DNA of 64,000 nucleotides from Paraphysomonas bandaiensis (lineage: Eukaryota; Chrysophyceae). The position numbers were made by a program, and so were the translations under genes. The number at the start of each line of letters is the position of its first letter. Positions within the stretch are counted from its first letter, which is position 1. Below are positions 45,677-59,345 of the stretch, piece after piece. Under the pieces are notes generated by a model. That model was not told the DNA's origin, searched no databases, and saw nothing but the letters and a program-made list of their open reading frames with translations. The stretch is taken from positions 124,001 to 188,000 of the forward strand of contig CBFFRP010000358.1 in the NCBI GenBank assembly GCA_965644295.1, read 5' to 3'.

Positions 45677-48535
45677 ATGATAGAATCTGATGGTGAAGTG
45701 CTTATGACTGAAACAGTAGACCAACGAGTGTATCTAGACAGTTGTGCCGGAAAGCAGCTATTCATTGTTGTTAAAGATCATAGAGTGCTAGAGAAATATG
45801 AAGCAGAGCCAGGAGTCATATCTCTGACGAAGAAGGGGTCAGCAATGGAGACTCAAGGAGTAGGAAGCTTTCAACACTGGCAAAAGAGAAGGCATCAAAG
45901 TATGTGAAGATGCGGTGAAGAATATTGTCTCAGGCGGAATGCTGCGGGCACTGGTGTGTGGATTGGAACTACTTAGAATACCGAGAATTGTAGAGTTAAA
46001 CACTGGTAGAGAGGTGCTGGCTGGAGACTATGATGAGCATGGAGGAATGCCATGGGAGGCACTATATAATATTATGACGTTTTGAATTTGCCTATTATTA
46101 CGTTATCATGCCATCATGTAATGGAGGAAAATGCCAAGGAGGACAGTAAAGTTAGTGGATGTTGCCTTATGAGTGTGTTCCTGGGAGGAAAGGTGCCCGA
46201 GTTATCCTGGTTGAGAGGAAATGGGGGTGCAAGGCGTATGTATTAGTCCCGAAGGCCGATAGACGGAAAGACTGGGAGGAAAAGGCACAAACAGGATATT
46301 TTGTGGGTTTCACAACGAGCAGATGGGGTATCAAGTGTTGATAGTAGGAGATACAATAGTCACGTCTGTTCATGTCCTGTTTGATGTATCAGTGCCCTAG
46401 AGATCGGCTGATTACTACCGAGAAATGGACTAAGCCACGGTGGCAGTGGTTCCTCAGGGAGGAGTGTTATCGACAAAACCCATGTGAAGATGGCGGCCAA
46501 CTGTACAACAAGACCACGCGAATATAGATTCGGAAAGAGGTCTAACTGTGGGATATAGATCCCTGATGTCAGGTGGTGAGGAGCAACTGGAAGTTAAGAC
46601 TCCTATTCACATCATCGCGGATGAGTGAAGACCTTGTGACAAGAGTATCTGCTAGTTCTGGATCTCGTGACGACGGGACCAGCGGACATTTATTACAGCA
46701 GTTGACTGGGACGGTTCCATCCCCTTCTGACTTCGTAAGTGCTCCGGGAGAGGAAGCTCCATCAGATCGCTCAACTAGGGGCAGGCGCACAAGGGCTCCA
46801 AGGGTGGTGACGAATGTGTCAGTAGTAGGGGAGAAGCACGTATTACCTTCGTGTGACGAAGTGGAGTGCAGCCTACTAGAGGAGGCAGATTCCATCTGGT
46901 GCTCGTCAGCGGGACCTAAGGTGCCTCAGACATATTCCGAATCCTTGGAGTTGCCGGAACGGAAGCAATGGAGTTCAGCCAGGCTGAATGTGACGAACTG
47001 GAACGAAGGGAAGTAATGGAAGTTAAGCCCATACCTACCCCAGTGTCACTCCATTGACAGCAAGACAGGCTGAGCGTGACAGACTGGAACGAAGGGAAGT
47101 AATGGAAGTTAAGCCCATCATCCCTACCCCAGTGTCACTGCAATTTGAATCCTGAGTATGTCTTTGCTTTGAAACGCAACAAGGAGGGTGCGATTCCACG
47201 ATAGAAAGCAAGACTTGTGGTACTTGGATGCGGAGGCCATGAGGTTGGTAGAGCCAACAATTATACTCCAGTGGTAAAAGCGGTAACAGTAAGATTGCTA
47301 TTAGCTATCGCGTTTGTTATGAATATGGTGGTGCATCAACTCGACGTATCTAATGCATTCTTGTATATGCAGATATAAAAGGAGATGTGTGTATAAGTAT
47401 GCAACACCAGCAGATTTCAAATTGCCACCAGGATATTGCTTTAAACTGAAGAAAAGTTTATATGGTCTTCGAAGCTCACCACGGTCATGATGATAATATG
47501 CTGAGAGCATGTCGAGATACGAATATTATTTTGGAAATTAAGCGACGAGTATGTGAAAGGTTCGATATTACAGATATGAATGAGATTGGCTAGTTTTTGA
47601 ACGTGAGAGTGACGAGAACTCCGAATTGTCTCAAACTTGACATGACAGTGTTCATCAAAAAGATATTGGTGAAGTATGTGGATTTTCTGGGTGTCCAAGG
47701 GACAAGACGCGGCGATACCCACTACATAGTGATGTCATGGATAGGATCAAAGTGGGAGTGGAACATGTGCATTCGACTGAAGAGCAGGAATTAGTTGATA
47801 ATTTTCCCTATCGTCCACTAATAGGAGCGTTACTTTATTTATCTATGAATACAAGGCCGGATATCTCATATGCAGTTGGAGTATTGTCACGATTCTCAAC
47901 GAAAGTTAATATCACTGTATGTAAGCTCATGATGTATTTAATGCAGTATGTACGAGGTACTACAGATAAAGGCATTCATTATAGAGGGAGAGATTTTGAT
48001 CTTCATATGTTCACTGATGCCGACTGGGCAGGCGATCCGTTGACGAGGAGGTCGACTTCAGGATATAATATGTTGAGCTGGTGTACCACTATCGTGGGGT
48101 TCTAAACTTCAGTCTACTGTAGCTACATCGACTATGAAAGCAGAGTATCAATGCTTATATAACGGATTACAGGAAATGATATGGTCTCGGGGGGTGACTA
48201 GAGAAGTAGGGTTGAAAATTGACGAGCCCACACCATTATTCCTGGATAGTCAACAAAGTGCTCAGGATATATCGGAAAATCCAGTGCAACATCAACGATC
48301 GAAACATATTGAGATTAAGTATCATATGATTAGAGAGAATGTGGATCCCGAACAGTTTAATACAGCGAAATTAATTCATGTGAGCAGTCGACAACAGATG
48401 GCTGATATATATACCAAGGCTTTGAGAGGTCCAATATTCATTGAACAGAGGGAGCGAAATCTTGGGGAAAAATTTAAGACTACTGAACAAATTATCGCAG
48501 AGGTACCCAAGGTAAAGAGAGCTCGTCGTACCTAG
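45677..48535 (+). pseudogene. Broken Copia polyprotein (protease, integrase end, RT, RNase H)
   Basis: Fragments in order: VYLDSCAGKQLFIV (protease-like Asp motif, 45677 on), the integrase C-terminal GCKAYVLVPKADRRKDWEEK and TGYFVGF (46159-46341), a variable Ser/Thr-rich region (46573-47016) followed by a short tandem duplication of GGAACGAAGGGAAGTAATGG near 47000-47110, RT pieces (LLAIAF, VHQLDVSNAFLY, SLYGLRSSPR) with stops, then a jump of roughly 50 residues to DDNMLRACRD (YVDD region damaged), and an RNase H (47737-48535: FTDADWAGDPLTRRSTSGY, MKAEYQCLYNGLQEM, KHIEIKYHMIRE, ADIYTKAL). Most of gag and integrase is missing. Confidence 0.85.
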
Positions 48536-48679
48536 TTAGGTGTTACTGAATGGTGGGAGCTAGCTATACCAGCGGAGTCATACGTCCACCAGTGTCCTAT
48601 GAGGTTCGGTGGTTGCGTATCCGATAGCAATGTTCTTCACATATTTTAGAATGGTTAACTACATCCAATTGAGTGGGAG

Positions 48680-49023
48680 TGTTGAGTTCTGCAATATGAT
48701 GTGATATATATTGTGCAATTGAAGTGAGTTAACAGTGTGCAATAGGTAAAGTCAACTCATAGGTGTAACGGGTGATTATAGTTACAAAGGAATTAAATTC
48801 AGTTACTGATGTGTGACTATACAAGATATAGAACTGACTGATGAACATATGATAAACAGGTGTTGCTGGGAACAGATGTTTCAACATATGTTACACGAAT
48901 ATGTAGTGAAGTGTTCAGAATAATAATTATAATTTCTTACTTGAAAGTGCATTGTGTTCAACAGCAAGGTTACGGTTTACGTGTAGAGCAAAGTTAACTT
49001 CAGTGAAATGTCCATTGTTAATA
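48680..49023 (+). repeat. Copia 3' LTR
   Basis: Follows the polypurine tract GAGTGGGAG. Identical by reading to the 5' LTR. Confidence 0.93.
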
Positions 49024-49075
49024 TCCTTTGTAACTATATTTACCCGTTATACATATCATACTGCAGAACTAAACA
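49024..49075 (-). mobile_element. Old inverted LTR of the same Copia family, right part
   Basis: It continues the inverted LTR from TCCTTTGTAACTATA through ACCCGTTATAC and, after an internal deletion, to ATCATACTGCAGAACTAAAC (LTR end region: ATCATATTGCAGAACTCAAC). It is the other half of the target of the young insertion. Confidence 0.75.
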
Positions 49076-49495
49076 GTCAATACATTCAGTTTGCCTAAAC
49101 TCTCAGCTATCAAAATACATAACATTAAAGCTGCCAAAATAAGAAGCAATGACAGTGTGAAAGCAAACAATTGACTACTGCTGAAATACACCATACACCT
49201 GAGCACGTCGATTGTGAATCCAGTTTGCTCTGACGGATATGAGGTAGAAAGTGATAGTGTTGTGTATTGTGTATATGTAATATATAACAGTATCTACAAA
49301 GTATAAATAGTATTCGAGACTCCTGCAAACAGCATAAACCATTCGAAGTGGTATAACATGAGATTTCATGTGTCGTATTATACTGTAGTACTGATGCCAC
49401 AATGCAAGACAACCCCACGATGTGTACCAATATTGGCTACTTAAAATTAATACACTAACGAAAGAATACTACAGCCAAGGCGAAATTTATACCAT
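49076..49495. other. Spacer / 3' flank of MON2
   Basis: No gene seen. Confidence 0.5.
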
Positions 49496-52400
49496 CTACG
49501 TACTATTGATTTTGGATGCGGGCTCGATTAGAACTGAAGCGATGCTGCTGAGCGCACAGAATAAAGCTACAAACAACAGATATTACAAATTGTAGATACA
49601 TAAATAGATAGCCCAATCAATCACTCAATATATATTACTTACATCCTTAGTGAGCTTGGCGTTTTCACTTTGCAACGACTTCGCCGCTGCTGAAGTATCC
49701 CGATAAGCAGACACTAACACCGCTGCGTCAGCACACCTACAAATTGATAGTTGTCAAGAATATATTCACAGCATGGGTATAGCAAGCGGAAAGTTCACAC
49801 ATGAGTCCTAATAAGTGTAAAAATACCCAGTTAGGTGGTGTTGTCACTTCTCCACAAAAATATACTGTTCAAGATACTATCAAGTATTCTTCTAGTATAC
49901 CTTAAAATTTCAAAAGCAGAGTTTCGCAGCTCGTTGCTTGGGCTATACACAAGTCTACACGCAGAAAGTCAAAAATAGTCCACTTAACCGTCTAAAAATA
50001 ATAGGACCAATTCCCATAGCATTCGATATAGGGTACAAGTATAAGTGGTTACCTTAAAGCTATATTGCTGCACAAAAATAAATGCCCAGTAGTTTCAAGC
50101 GCTGCACTGTCTTCATATATGGAATGGTCTACCGTATCTGCTTTGTCTAAAGCACTGGACATTTTGTCCGCGTCCTTCTCAGGACTGCCCGCTTTAGGAT
50201 GCATTACAACCAATAATTCCTCAAGAACACAACACCAGCGCTGTAACGCCAAGAGCGAAGGCGATCGGTCACTTTCAGACCATCGTAACTCACATAAATC
50301 GGATAGCGACGGCAGCATGTCGATAGAAGTTCGTACAGAAAGCATAGAGTTTAAAAACTCCGCGCATCTACAGTAAAACACACACTTACATATAAGTATA
50401 TCTACATTGGCGAATTTATACTTGATAGTACTTACATATTGTGCAGCTCAGACGAGCTCACGAAGATAGAGCCCTGGTTTTCACACACTGAGCTGGATCT
50501 AGTCATACTCGTGAATACTGACTCCATTGGCACTGCACACAACTCAGAAAGATCCTCAGTGATAATAAGCGAGCCAATCAAAGCCCTACAAACCAATTAA
50601 TTGTCATACTCCAATAGCAACAAATGGTTTAAAACCTCTTCTGAATTTCTAATAGCGAATTATCGTTATCAGGTGGAGCGATAACAGAAAATAAATGTTT
50701 TTTGCATGATTTTAGCATCCGCAAATGAAACCACAACGGGTGGTGGCTTTCGATGCAGTCTTTATCGTTCTGAGCAATCGCAGAACAAGAAGACAGGGCT
50801 GCGGTAATCATGCGACAAGATGACACTAAAACATCTACAAAGCTCCGCAGTGAATGAACGTGTGATCTACTGAATACAAGACATGACCTGAATTTCAATA
50901 GGATCGGCAACATTATATTACCTGCTAACTGATACAATGTGATGGGACACCGCATCCAGGACTCGTGACGTGCAGTTTGCTGATACTTCTATCATACTCC
51001 GAAACTGCCCTTCGTCAGCTTGCCGATGCTCCTGACGCCACTGAGGGTGATGAGTGTGGTCTTTGACGCAGAGCACATCATATGGCCCAGAAATATCACT
51101 GCTGGCTACACAATTCAGTAATTCTTCATAAGTCAACCAGGGAGACAATAAGCAGGCCAGAACTGATAGTAACTGATTTAGGGTACTACTAAATTGCACA
51201 GCGCGTGGGCTTGAATTCATCGTTCGTAATGCAGGTAATCCCACCTCAAAAACGACGGCAAGAACGTCATATGTAGTTGAAGTCAGTGGGAAAACACTCC
51301 ACATATCACAAGATGGATTTTCGGGGACAGCCCCAGAGGGTGATTTCACAAGAATTCTAGTTAGTTTTAAGCATTCTATATTCTGTTGTGAATGCTGACA
51401 GGGTGTAGGTTTTCCAGATGAGCTATTGTTGGTCTGTTCTTCTTCATCTTCACTATCGCTATCAATAGTTAAAAGCTTTGCCAAAGAAGTAAAGATTCCA
51501 GATTTCTTGCTAGAATAGCTCTCAGCGGTTGCTACTTTCCTGTGACTTCTTTCGGAATTGATGGTCCCAGTGGGTGGGTTATCAAAGCACCTCTGAATAC
51601 GGGTACAGAGCAGCGGAGAACACAAGTCGTCAACAAATCTTCGAGATACGACATCAACAGCACTTGCTAGCCACTCAGCAGATGTTGAGGGTACTGAAAA
51701 TGTCTTTCCTGAATGCTCACCCGACGATACGTTTTCTCCACCAGCACTGGGGCTCAGAATACTAATCAAATACTTGCATACTTCAGTGCGCAACGTGACA
51801 TCAACAGGAGCAAATATCACACGCCGCGAGTCATCTCCCACTTGTGATGTGGTGATATCCTGGGCTTTCGGTGAACTTAACTGGGCGTAATGACACCCGG
51901 AGAATGCCAAGTCCGTCATGCACGACACAAGGCAAGAAAATGTCATAACGTCAGTGGGACGGACAGCCTGTAGTAATGACATTATTCCCCTGTGCAGCTG
52001 AGACTCGGCTACTTTGCCCAAACGCTTCGAGGTTGGGCGAGATTCATCAGTGCTACTCTCTGCCACAAACTCAAGTACACAACTTGAACTGGCAGAGTCA
52101 GGATTTGTAACTGAAACCGACACCCGTGGACGCGACAGCACAGCCAGCATCTCTAACAAACCTTTTATATTTTGACTATACCGAAATTCAGCTTCAGTGC
52201 CACCAGTGTATAGTTCCTGTAAATGTTTACATAAGTGAAGTGGAAGGTCGCATCCAACGGATGTAAAGCACACAGACAATCGTATGGTTGACCACGCCAT
52301 AGACCATAGCATCTGGCGAGCAACTTCTTGATGGCCGTCACTAGCCACATCATGATCTCCATCCGAAGTTATTGACTTAGTATTCGAAGGAGTTTCGTTA

Positions 52401-55400
52401 ACCAAAGCACCACCAACCACACGCATACCCTGTGCAGCTCTAGTTTTCGTTCTATGAAAAGAAATTAAAATGCAAGTAAAGCAAGTTCATCGCTTCAGAA
52501 AGTACCATAGTACAGGGCGTCGAACACTATAATGAACAATACAACAAATATACACGAAACCTACACAAAACATACTTGTATGACTTCGACGAAACTATTT
52601 TAATCATGTCAAATAGACTGTCAACACCAGCTAGAGCAACTTCTAAATCCAATTCTGCAGCCTGAGTTGCTCGCACACATATCTGACAACATGAAATTAC
52701 TCAAACAGACACAACTGGAACATAGTTGACCGGCATCCATACAGTCACAGATACAAAATAGAAACATTCGTAGAATACCACGCGCACAGACAGTAAATAC
52801 AGCTCAAAGGATAACCTGTAACGCCTGTGTCCATGTGTCTTGAAACCACTCCTCAGTCAGCAAATGCTTCACGCATATACGCATCACACGTGATAACCCC
52901 CGCAAAGCCAGCACTCGTGTTTCAGACCACTAACAACAGTGAGATATAAGTGAAAAGTACAAACGAATATAATTTCGGAGTCAAATGGCATAGCATGCAA
53001 TCAATGCAGCGAGCAGCATGCTGTTGTCCAAGGTTCTAAGCAACCATGCGCCTACCTGTTTGTGGGCATTGTCACGGGAATGATGCAAAGTCATCTTCAC
53101 GCCCCTCTTGATCTCAGGAGCCTTAGCTTCTTCGTTGCTCCTACTCATTACAGTTAGAGCATGCATACTATACAAGTCGAATACATGAATTCAGTATAGA
53201 GTTACGCGTAAATGCTACAACCAACAAAAAATCATACCGCATTGCAACGCCAGATCTTGTCTCAACTCTTAAAAACAATGGGAAAACGACGTCGTCAAAA
53301 GCTTGCATCCACTGGTGATTGGATAACATTGGCGCGTTGGTAACAACAGCAGAGAAAAGGGTATTCGTTGCACAATTGCGAATCTAAAATAAGCGTTGAT
53401 ATTTTGGAAAGCATTAAGTACACAAGAATGAGTAGACTATATATAAATGCAACATCACATAGAAAACATCATTTCATTGTGTGCACACCGCATATATACA
53501 CTATACTATGGCATCCATATACAATGCGATATCTGAAGAAATACATCGAATATGCTGTATGTAAATTCATAACGCAACTGTAAATACAGAACTAATACAT
53601 GTTGTACCTCTGGCCGTTGGTCCATGGAAAGCAAGAGCAAATGCCTAAGCATGACTTCCAAAACAGCACTAGTTGTTTTCTCGTCTCCTTTCTCTCTGGA
53701 TGTGGTCATTATAAAATCTGTTACCTTCCAAAGCATCTCTACAGAAGTTAACGATATATTCACGTCACACTGCTGTGCACTAAACATCGACAGACATGTG
53801 ATGACATCCTTTATTACATCCTTCTGCTCGCTAATCACATCCAAGAAATCATCTACAATGAGCTTGATACACGAAAATGATGTCTGTAATGCAGCATCGG
53901 GCCAGGCCTTTATAGTGCTGGCATCATCACTATAGGATTCCGGTCTAGTTTCTCCATTTCCTGAAGTGGTATCCTGCTCAATGGGTGCCATTGAAGATGG
54001 TACAGCTGTTAAAAGCTCGATAATGATGCCCCATCCCCCAGACACAGCCTGACCGCCACCTTGAAGGAGCTCTAAAAGTCCCTGCATGACATCCACTCTC
54101 ACATCGGCGAATTTTGAATGTGAAGCCAGCCCCTTCAGTGCCGATAAAAGATCTGTTTGTGTAAGTTGGGGTGGGCCTTCTTTAACATGTACAGTGCTGC
54201 CACGCGACTGAATTGAATTTCGATCGAGCAAAAGTTCCCTGAATGTGAAGCATACGCATTAACACACAGGATAATGTGCCAGTACAAGCATACATTGCAC
54301 CAGAACTATGAACACACACACATTATCTAAGATGATACACTTGCCTTTGATATTGTCGACCAGCAAACACAGTCTCGAAAGATGGCATGATGTAATCGTA
54401 GAGAACATCATCCGATAAATGAACCTGATTAGACCACCCGCTTTTCTTTTCTCCAATGTGCGCATTCAACCCAGCTTCAGTATCATCTTCTACGAACGAC
54501 ACCGCCGCTGGAATTTCGAATGTGGAATTTCGCATGTAGTTTAGTGTGGTGTTGATGACGTCATGCGTAGCAGCGACTGATACATGGCGGGTTTGTGCCA
54601 CCTACAATCACACAGCAGCATGGCATCATTCATCACGAAGCATTGAAATGCATTAATAGCCATTTTATAGCACAGTAAACATGAAACGGGTACCATACCT
54701 TATGAGCAGACATCATACGCAAGTGCGACGTGACCATTTGCCACACACATGACATTCGAAATGCATTCAATTTTGCCACCTCTACCGCTGCATGTAAGGA
54801 GTAGCTCAACGCCCCGCTCGAGAGAGCTTCAAGCATATAAATTGGACCCGATATTGTACCAACAACGGACGAGTGATTGATACGAGAAGGGTCACTACTC
54901 GTATAATTCGAGCTGGGCGTTGTATCTCGGCCGACCGTGGCAGCATCTCTGGGAGTGGGTGTTGGGGAGGGATTACCAGAGGTAACACGTTTCGGGGCAG
55001 GGGAAGTAGGGACTGCAGACGACTGTCCCATGGAGGTTGCAGTGACTGCTAGGCCGTTCAGAGACAATGCTACTAGAGATGTCATTAAACGTATCAAGGC
55101 TTCGTCAGAAATGAAGACCGTGAAGCCCTTAAAGCGCTCAATACATTGAAATATGCGGTCAATATCCAGTGGCGTCAGCTCTTCGTGAATCGTAGGAGCA
55201 GTGGATGCAGGTGTGCCCCCGGATGTTGTATTCTGCACTGATCCAGTATGGTGAGGGCCACACATCAGGAGCAACTCAATTAATTGTTCAAAACTGTCCA
55301 TAATGGTTTCCCAGTCCGTTATGACGTCACCTAGAACGTGAACAACTTGGGTCAATCGAACCAAAGATTGTACATGCCTCCACCGAAATGATAAACCTTC

Positions 55401-58400
55401 AACTGGTAAATTCAAGGGCGGATTTAAGCCAGGCACAGGACACTTTTCCTGCTCCTGTAGCAGATGAAGTAGTTCTTGTCCATGCCATTGCGGTACGGTG
55501 AGTCGACAAAGAGTGGATATCAGGGTATCACAAGTACGTTGTAGTCCCAGCAAACCAGCGGTTAGGGCAAGCTGCATAATATATTAAATGAATGTAAATA
55601 AACAGTAGAAGTCATTTCAATATCGAAACAAGAAATACCTCAGAGAGTATGCCCAACGACCTTCTGATCACACCAGTATCGCTAACTTTCGACAACATCC
55701 CCAAGCAGGCTTCTTGTACCTTTTCGAATGTTCTTTCACATACTGTGGCCGATGAGGTTCGCAGGACTTCAGCTAAGTCCACAGGATGTATTGCTCGCTC
55801 TGAATCTGACGAGCTAACTGGCGTCACAGACTGAGGCGAGTCGCTATATAGATAGGATGCAGCGATATGAACTGGTAGCAAGAGGCCATCCGAAGAAGAT
55901 GGAAAGAACCGTCCACGAACATTTTGACACGACAGGGTTTTCCGGGAAGAAGAATCAATAGGAGATGTGGTTGGATCTGATTCAGTCATCTGGTGTGACG
56001 CTTCAGATATTGCACCAGGCGTTGAAGTAGCTAAGGCTCCACGCACCAGCAATCTTGAGGCAATCTATATTCGTATGTCATGAGTAATGTATTGCGTTGA
56101 CTTCTTAAAAAATTGATAAAGCATTGCCACTGACACGAAATTTATACATTTCTCACTCACAACACATATATACTGAATACCATGTACACAACTGAAGATA
56201 CTACAATATGCAGTAGAGACATGCGCATACTATACCTGTAGTACCAAGAAAGCCAGCATCATCACATCCACTGACCCTATCGAGGATGGTCCATTGAAGA
56301 GCAAGTCGTGTATAGCTCTGACTACGTAAGGTCGGTCCATTTCAGATGATCCTGTAAGAACCCCCTCCATCATTGTTACAAGTTGAGATCCTCGAGAGAA
56401 GGCCTCTAAATCCCTACGAAAGAAATCAGACAGATGCATACATAAGGGTTATGACGGTGCAGTGAGAACTCAAAAATAGGGAAATAAAATATTATCAAGG
56501 CTACCCAAGGGGCTGAGCGCAGTTATACACACATAATATTCTACACCAGATAGCACGTCATCTCTTTACAATAATAACGACAACCGATGTCCATATATCC
56601 AATAATCGAACTACACATTGACATCGCCAAAACACTATAAGCACCGCCATGCTATATATGAAAAGTTCATTCATATCATCAAACAAGCAGGACATGAATT
56701 ACACCAATAGAGCAACAGAATAATAAAAACAGACGTCACATCATTCGATGAATGATTCGAAGTTCAAACCGACTTACTTGACGTTGCTTTCCACGGCTAA
56801 TGCCTCTGCCAACATAGAAGCGGCTGTTAATATCACGGAAGTCAAAATTGTTGGAAGAGCATCTTTCCCATTCTCTCCTCTTCCAATGATGCAGCAAATA
56901 TCGTCATTCAAAAGCATTGCCAACACTGCTTCGAGACATGCCCCCGCAGGGTGTGAAGGTATATATATCGTACCACTTGCTGATGCAGATTGAGGACTGC
57001 TTTGAGGTTGTAACATGGGCCCCAAAATAGCCAATGGCAGCAACACAGAGCCCTTACAAGGTCCAACGCTGGTTCCTGTGCTCGCACTGGACGCTGGTTT
57101 GCTGATCGCTAGTCGAGACATCAACCCAGTCGCTGTTTGGTCATCATACCTTTGAGAGGCTCCGGTCGTCATATTGGAGGGGCTCACGACTGTGCCATCG
57201 GCATGCAGCATTCCGGCAGACACAGGCAGCTGCCGAACCATAGCATCCACGCCTCTCTCTGGCTGCAGGGTATGAACTAAGCATGTGGTAATCGTCTCAA
57301 TTTCAAGCATAAGTTCAGGGCACTGCTGAAAATCTAACAGAATGCATCTCGCTAAACGAACAACTTTAGATGTCATCATAGCCGGAGATACGGCTGAGCT
57401 CCCACCAGTAGATTTCGCACGAACACCACTAACATAATCTTCCTGCAATGTCCTCAACAATGGTACAATGGCAGTACAAATGGGCTGCTTAAGTAAACAG
57501 TTAAAAGGAGTATTGTTTATAAACAGATGGGGCCAGCCACTCAGCACGGCATACATTAGGTCAAGGGCAGAGCTCAGAGGAACAGATACACCTGTGTTAC
57601 AAATGAACACAGTCGAAAACGGCTGAGAAAATTCACAACAAAATCATGTCACATCGTAATATGTATAGTGCATTTAGAGGTGTTCGCACCTTTTATCCAC
57701 TCTCCCATCTTCCCTCTCAGAAACAGAGCAAGATCAGTGACCAGCAGTTCCGCACAACTGGGAAGACTATCTTGAGATGTGCGAGTCGAGGCTGGTGATG
57801 TCGTACGGGATGCATGAGACCCAACTTGTTTCATCTGGTCTACACTAACTGACTCACTGGTGGCATCCATTATCAAGGCTACCAACTGGCGAACTGTGGC
57901 AAATGCAGTTGATGAGACAGAAACACTTGTCATGTCGTTGCCGCATAATTGCAAGGCCAGAGTAATCATTCCACAGACATTCTCCACAGTAAGGTACTGG
58001 GAAGCAAATATGTCAACCGAAAGAGAGTTCGCCAATTGCAAGACAATTTGCAAAACTTTTAACTGGATTTCTGTGTTACCAGACTTCGCCTGTAGTTTAC
58101 GACATTATATATGTATGTATATATCATGTGCGTTGTTGATAGAGATTGCATTAGCAACCGTTGCCAATAACACCAAGAGGCAAAACTAATTACTAGGTGA
58201 AATCAATAAACAGCAAATACACTATAACTTATTTACAACACACATGAGATACTTCAATAAGTCGTAATTGTGCTATATATACAGGGCATCAGGGCTAACG
58301 TTGAGATACCTGTACACCCAATACACGGAGAATATTTTTGGCTTCAGAAGGAGGAACAACTTCGTAATTTAGGAGCATTTGCAAGCCATTCAAAGATAAT

Positions 58401-58831
58401 TTCACCTTTCAAAATAACCGTCCATAAGAAAAGAAACGCACGTATTCAGATTGCCCTATACATAATACAACATGCGTGCATACCAATTTTGCGTTTGCAT
58501 CTGGCTTGTCGCAAGCTAAAATATAGGCAGCCGAGACCTCAGACGAGCGAAATTTTGCTATTTTGGGTGTACTTCCATTTCCGCGCATCACTTCTGACAC
58601 GTATGATTCTGTGGGCCACAAGAACATTAATAAAGAATCACGAAGATATAACGTGAGCACCTCGCATTGTGCGGAGAGTCATCAGCCCCCTCTCTGCGGC
58701 TTCTCTCACCTCAGGATTTTTCCTATAACACACAGAAGGATTACAAACATGCAGGTGGATGTCGTTCCTCACCTCTTAGCTTCCACGCCGAGGTTGCGCA
58801 CATCGTCTTCGATTCGACGCAAGAAATCCAT
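49496..58831 (-). CDS. MON2: MON2 homologue, large Golgi/endosome trafficking scaffold
   Basis: Multi-exon gene of 9.3 kb. It starts at the ATG complementary to 58829-58831 with a stop just upstream: FLRRIEDDVRNLGVEAKR / KNPEVREAAERGLMTLRTMR, the DCB domain start of MON2. Then EIQLKVLQIVLQLANSLSVD...TAFATVRQLVALIMDATSE (HUS-like region near 57850-58070), long HEAT-like alpha-solenoid exons (57610-56774, 55577-54633, 54231-53506, 52426-50918) with LISTLCRLTVPQWH and DEALIRLMTSLVALSLNGLA, and a C-terminal coiled end (AYRDTSAAAKSLQSEN). MON2 is related to the large Arf-GEFs but lacks Sec7, and works with DOP1 and the flippase ATP9A/Neo1 in endosome-to-Golgi transport. An acidic insert DSDSEDEEEQ lies at about 51455. 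Some small exons are not delimited. Confidence 0.85.
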
Positions 58832-59345
58832 TCAAAATACTGAACGGGATCTAAGTATGCTGATAGGATATCCAGCACGTCCAATGCGTAACTAGACAAC
58901 AAAATCAATTAGCAGCAGTGTGCTAGATACCCACCGACCGTATCTGTCAAGTTGCCTAATCTTTAGTAGGTAACCATCACATATACATGTATGTATCATA
59001 CATGCTGCTCTGAGAATGGCAACATCACCAAGATGCCCTACAGAATACATGCTATACAGCAGTAGTTTGCTACTGTATTCGATATTGGTATACATATGCA
59101 ACAACACTTGTGATATATAAATACAGTGGTATACTCTGCTGTATAGCACTGGTGTACTGATGGATGGTACTATCATACACAGCGCAGCACACCTATACGA
59201 GTATAGGGTACAGCAGACAGCAGTATAGGAGAGAACTCTCGTAATACAGTCGCAGTATTCCTTGCTTGTTGTGTGCCTGCTCTCAAGTCGACTCTCTTCT
59301 CTGGTTCATCAGTCTTGGCTGGGTGAATTGTGACTACCTGCCAAT
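58832..59345. promoter_or_regulatory. Divergent promoter interval, MON2 / GPN1
   Basis: 514 bases between start codons. It contains TATACAGCAG at 59053-59062 (inverse of CTGCTGTATA), CTGCTGTATA at 59136-59145 and TACAGCAGACAGCAGTATA near 59209-59227. Confidence 0.5.

Larger units (their letters stand above)
44833..49023 (+). mobile_element. Ty1/copia LTR retrotransposon, defective copy with identical LTRs
   Basis: Two 344-bp LTRs (44833-45176 and 48680-49023) that start TGTTGAG, end TTAATA and are identical as far as I can read. The 5-bp target duplication TCCTT lies at 44828-44832 and 49024-49028. After the left LTR comes TGGTAGCGAGTGG, a likely primer binding site; before the right LTR GAGTGGGAG, the polypurine tract. 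The inner part is only about 3.5 kb and carries stops, frameshifts and deletions. Confidence 0.93.
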
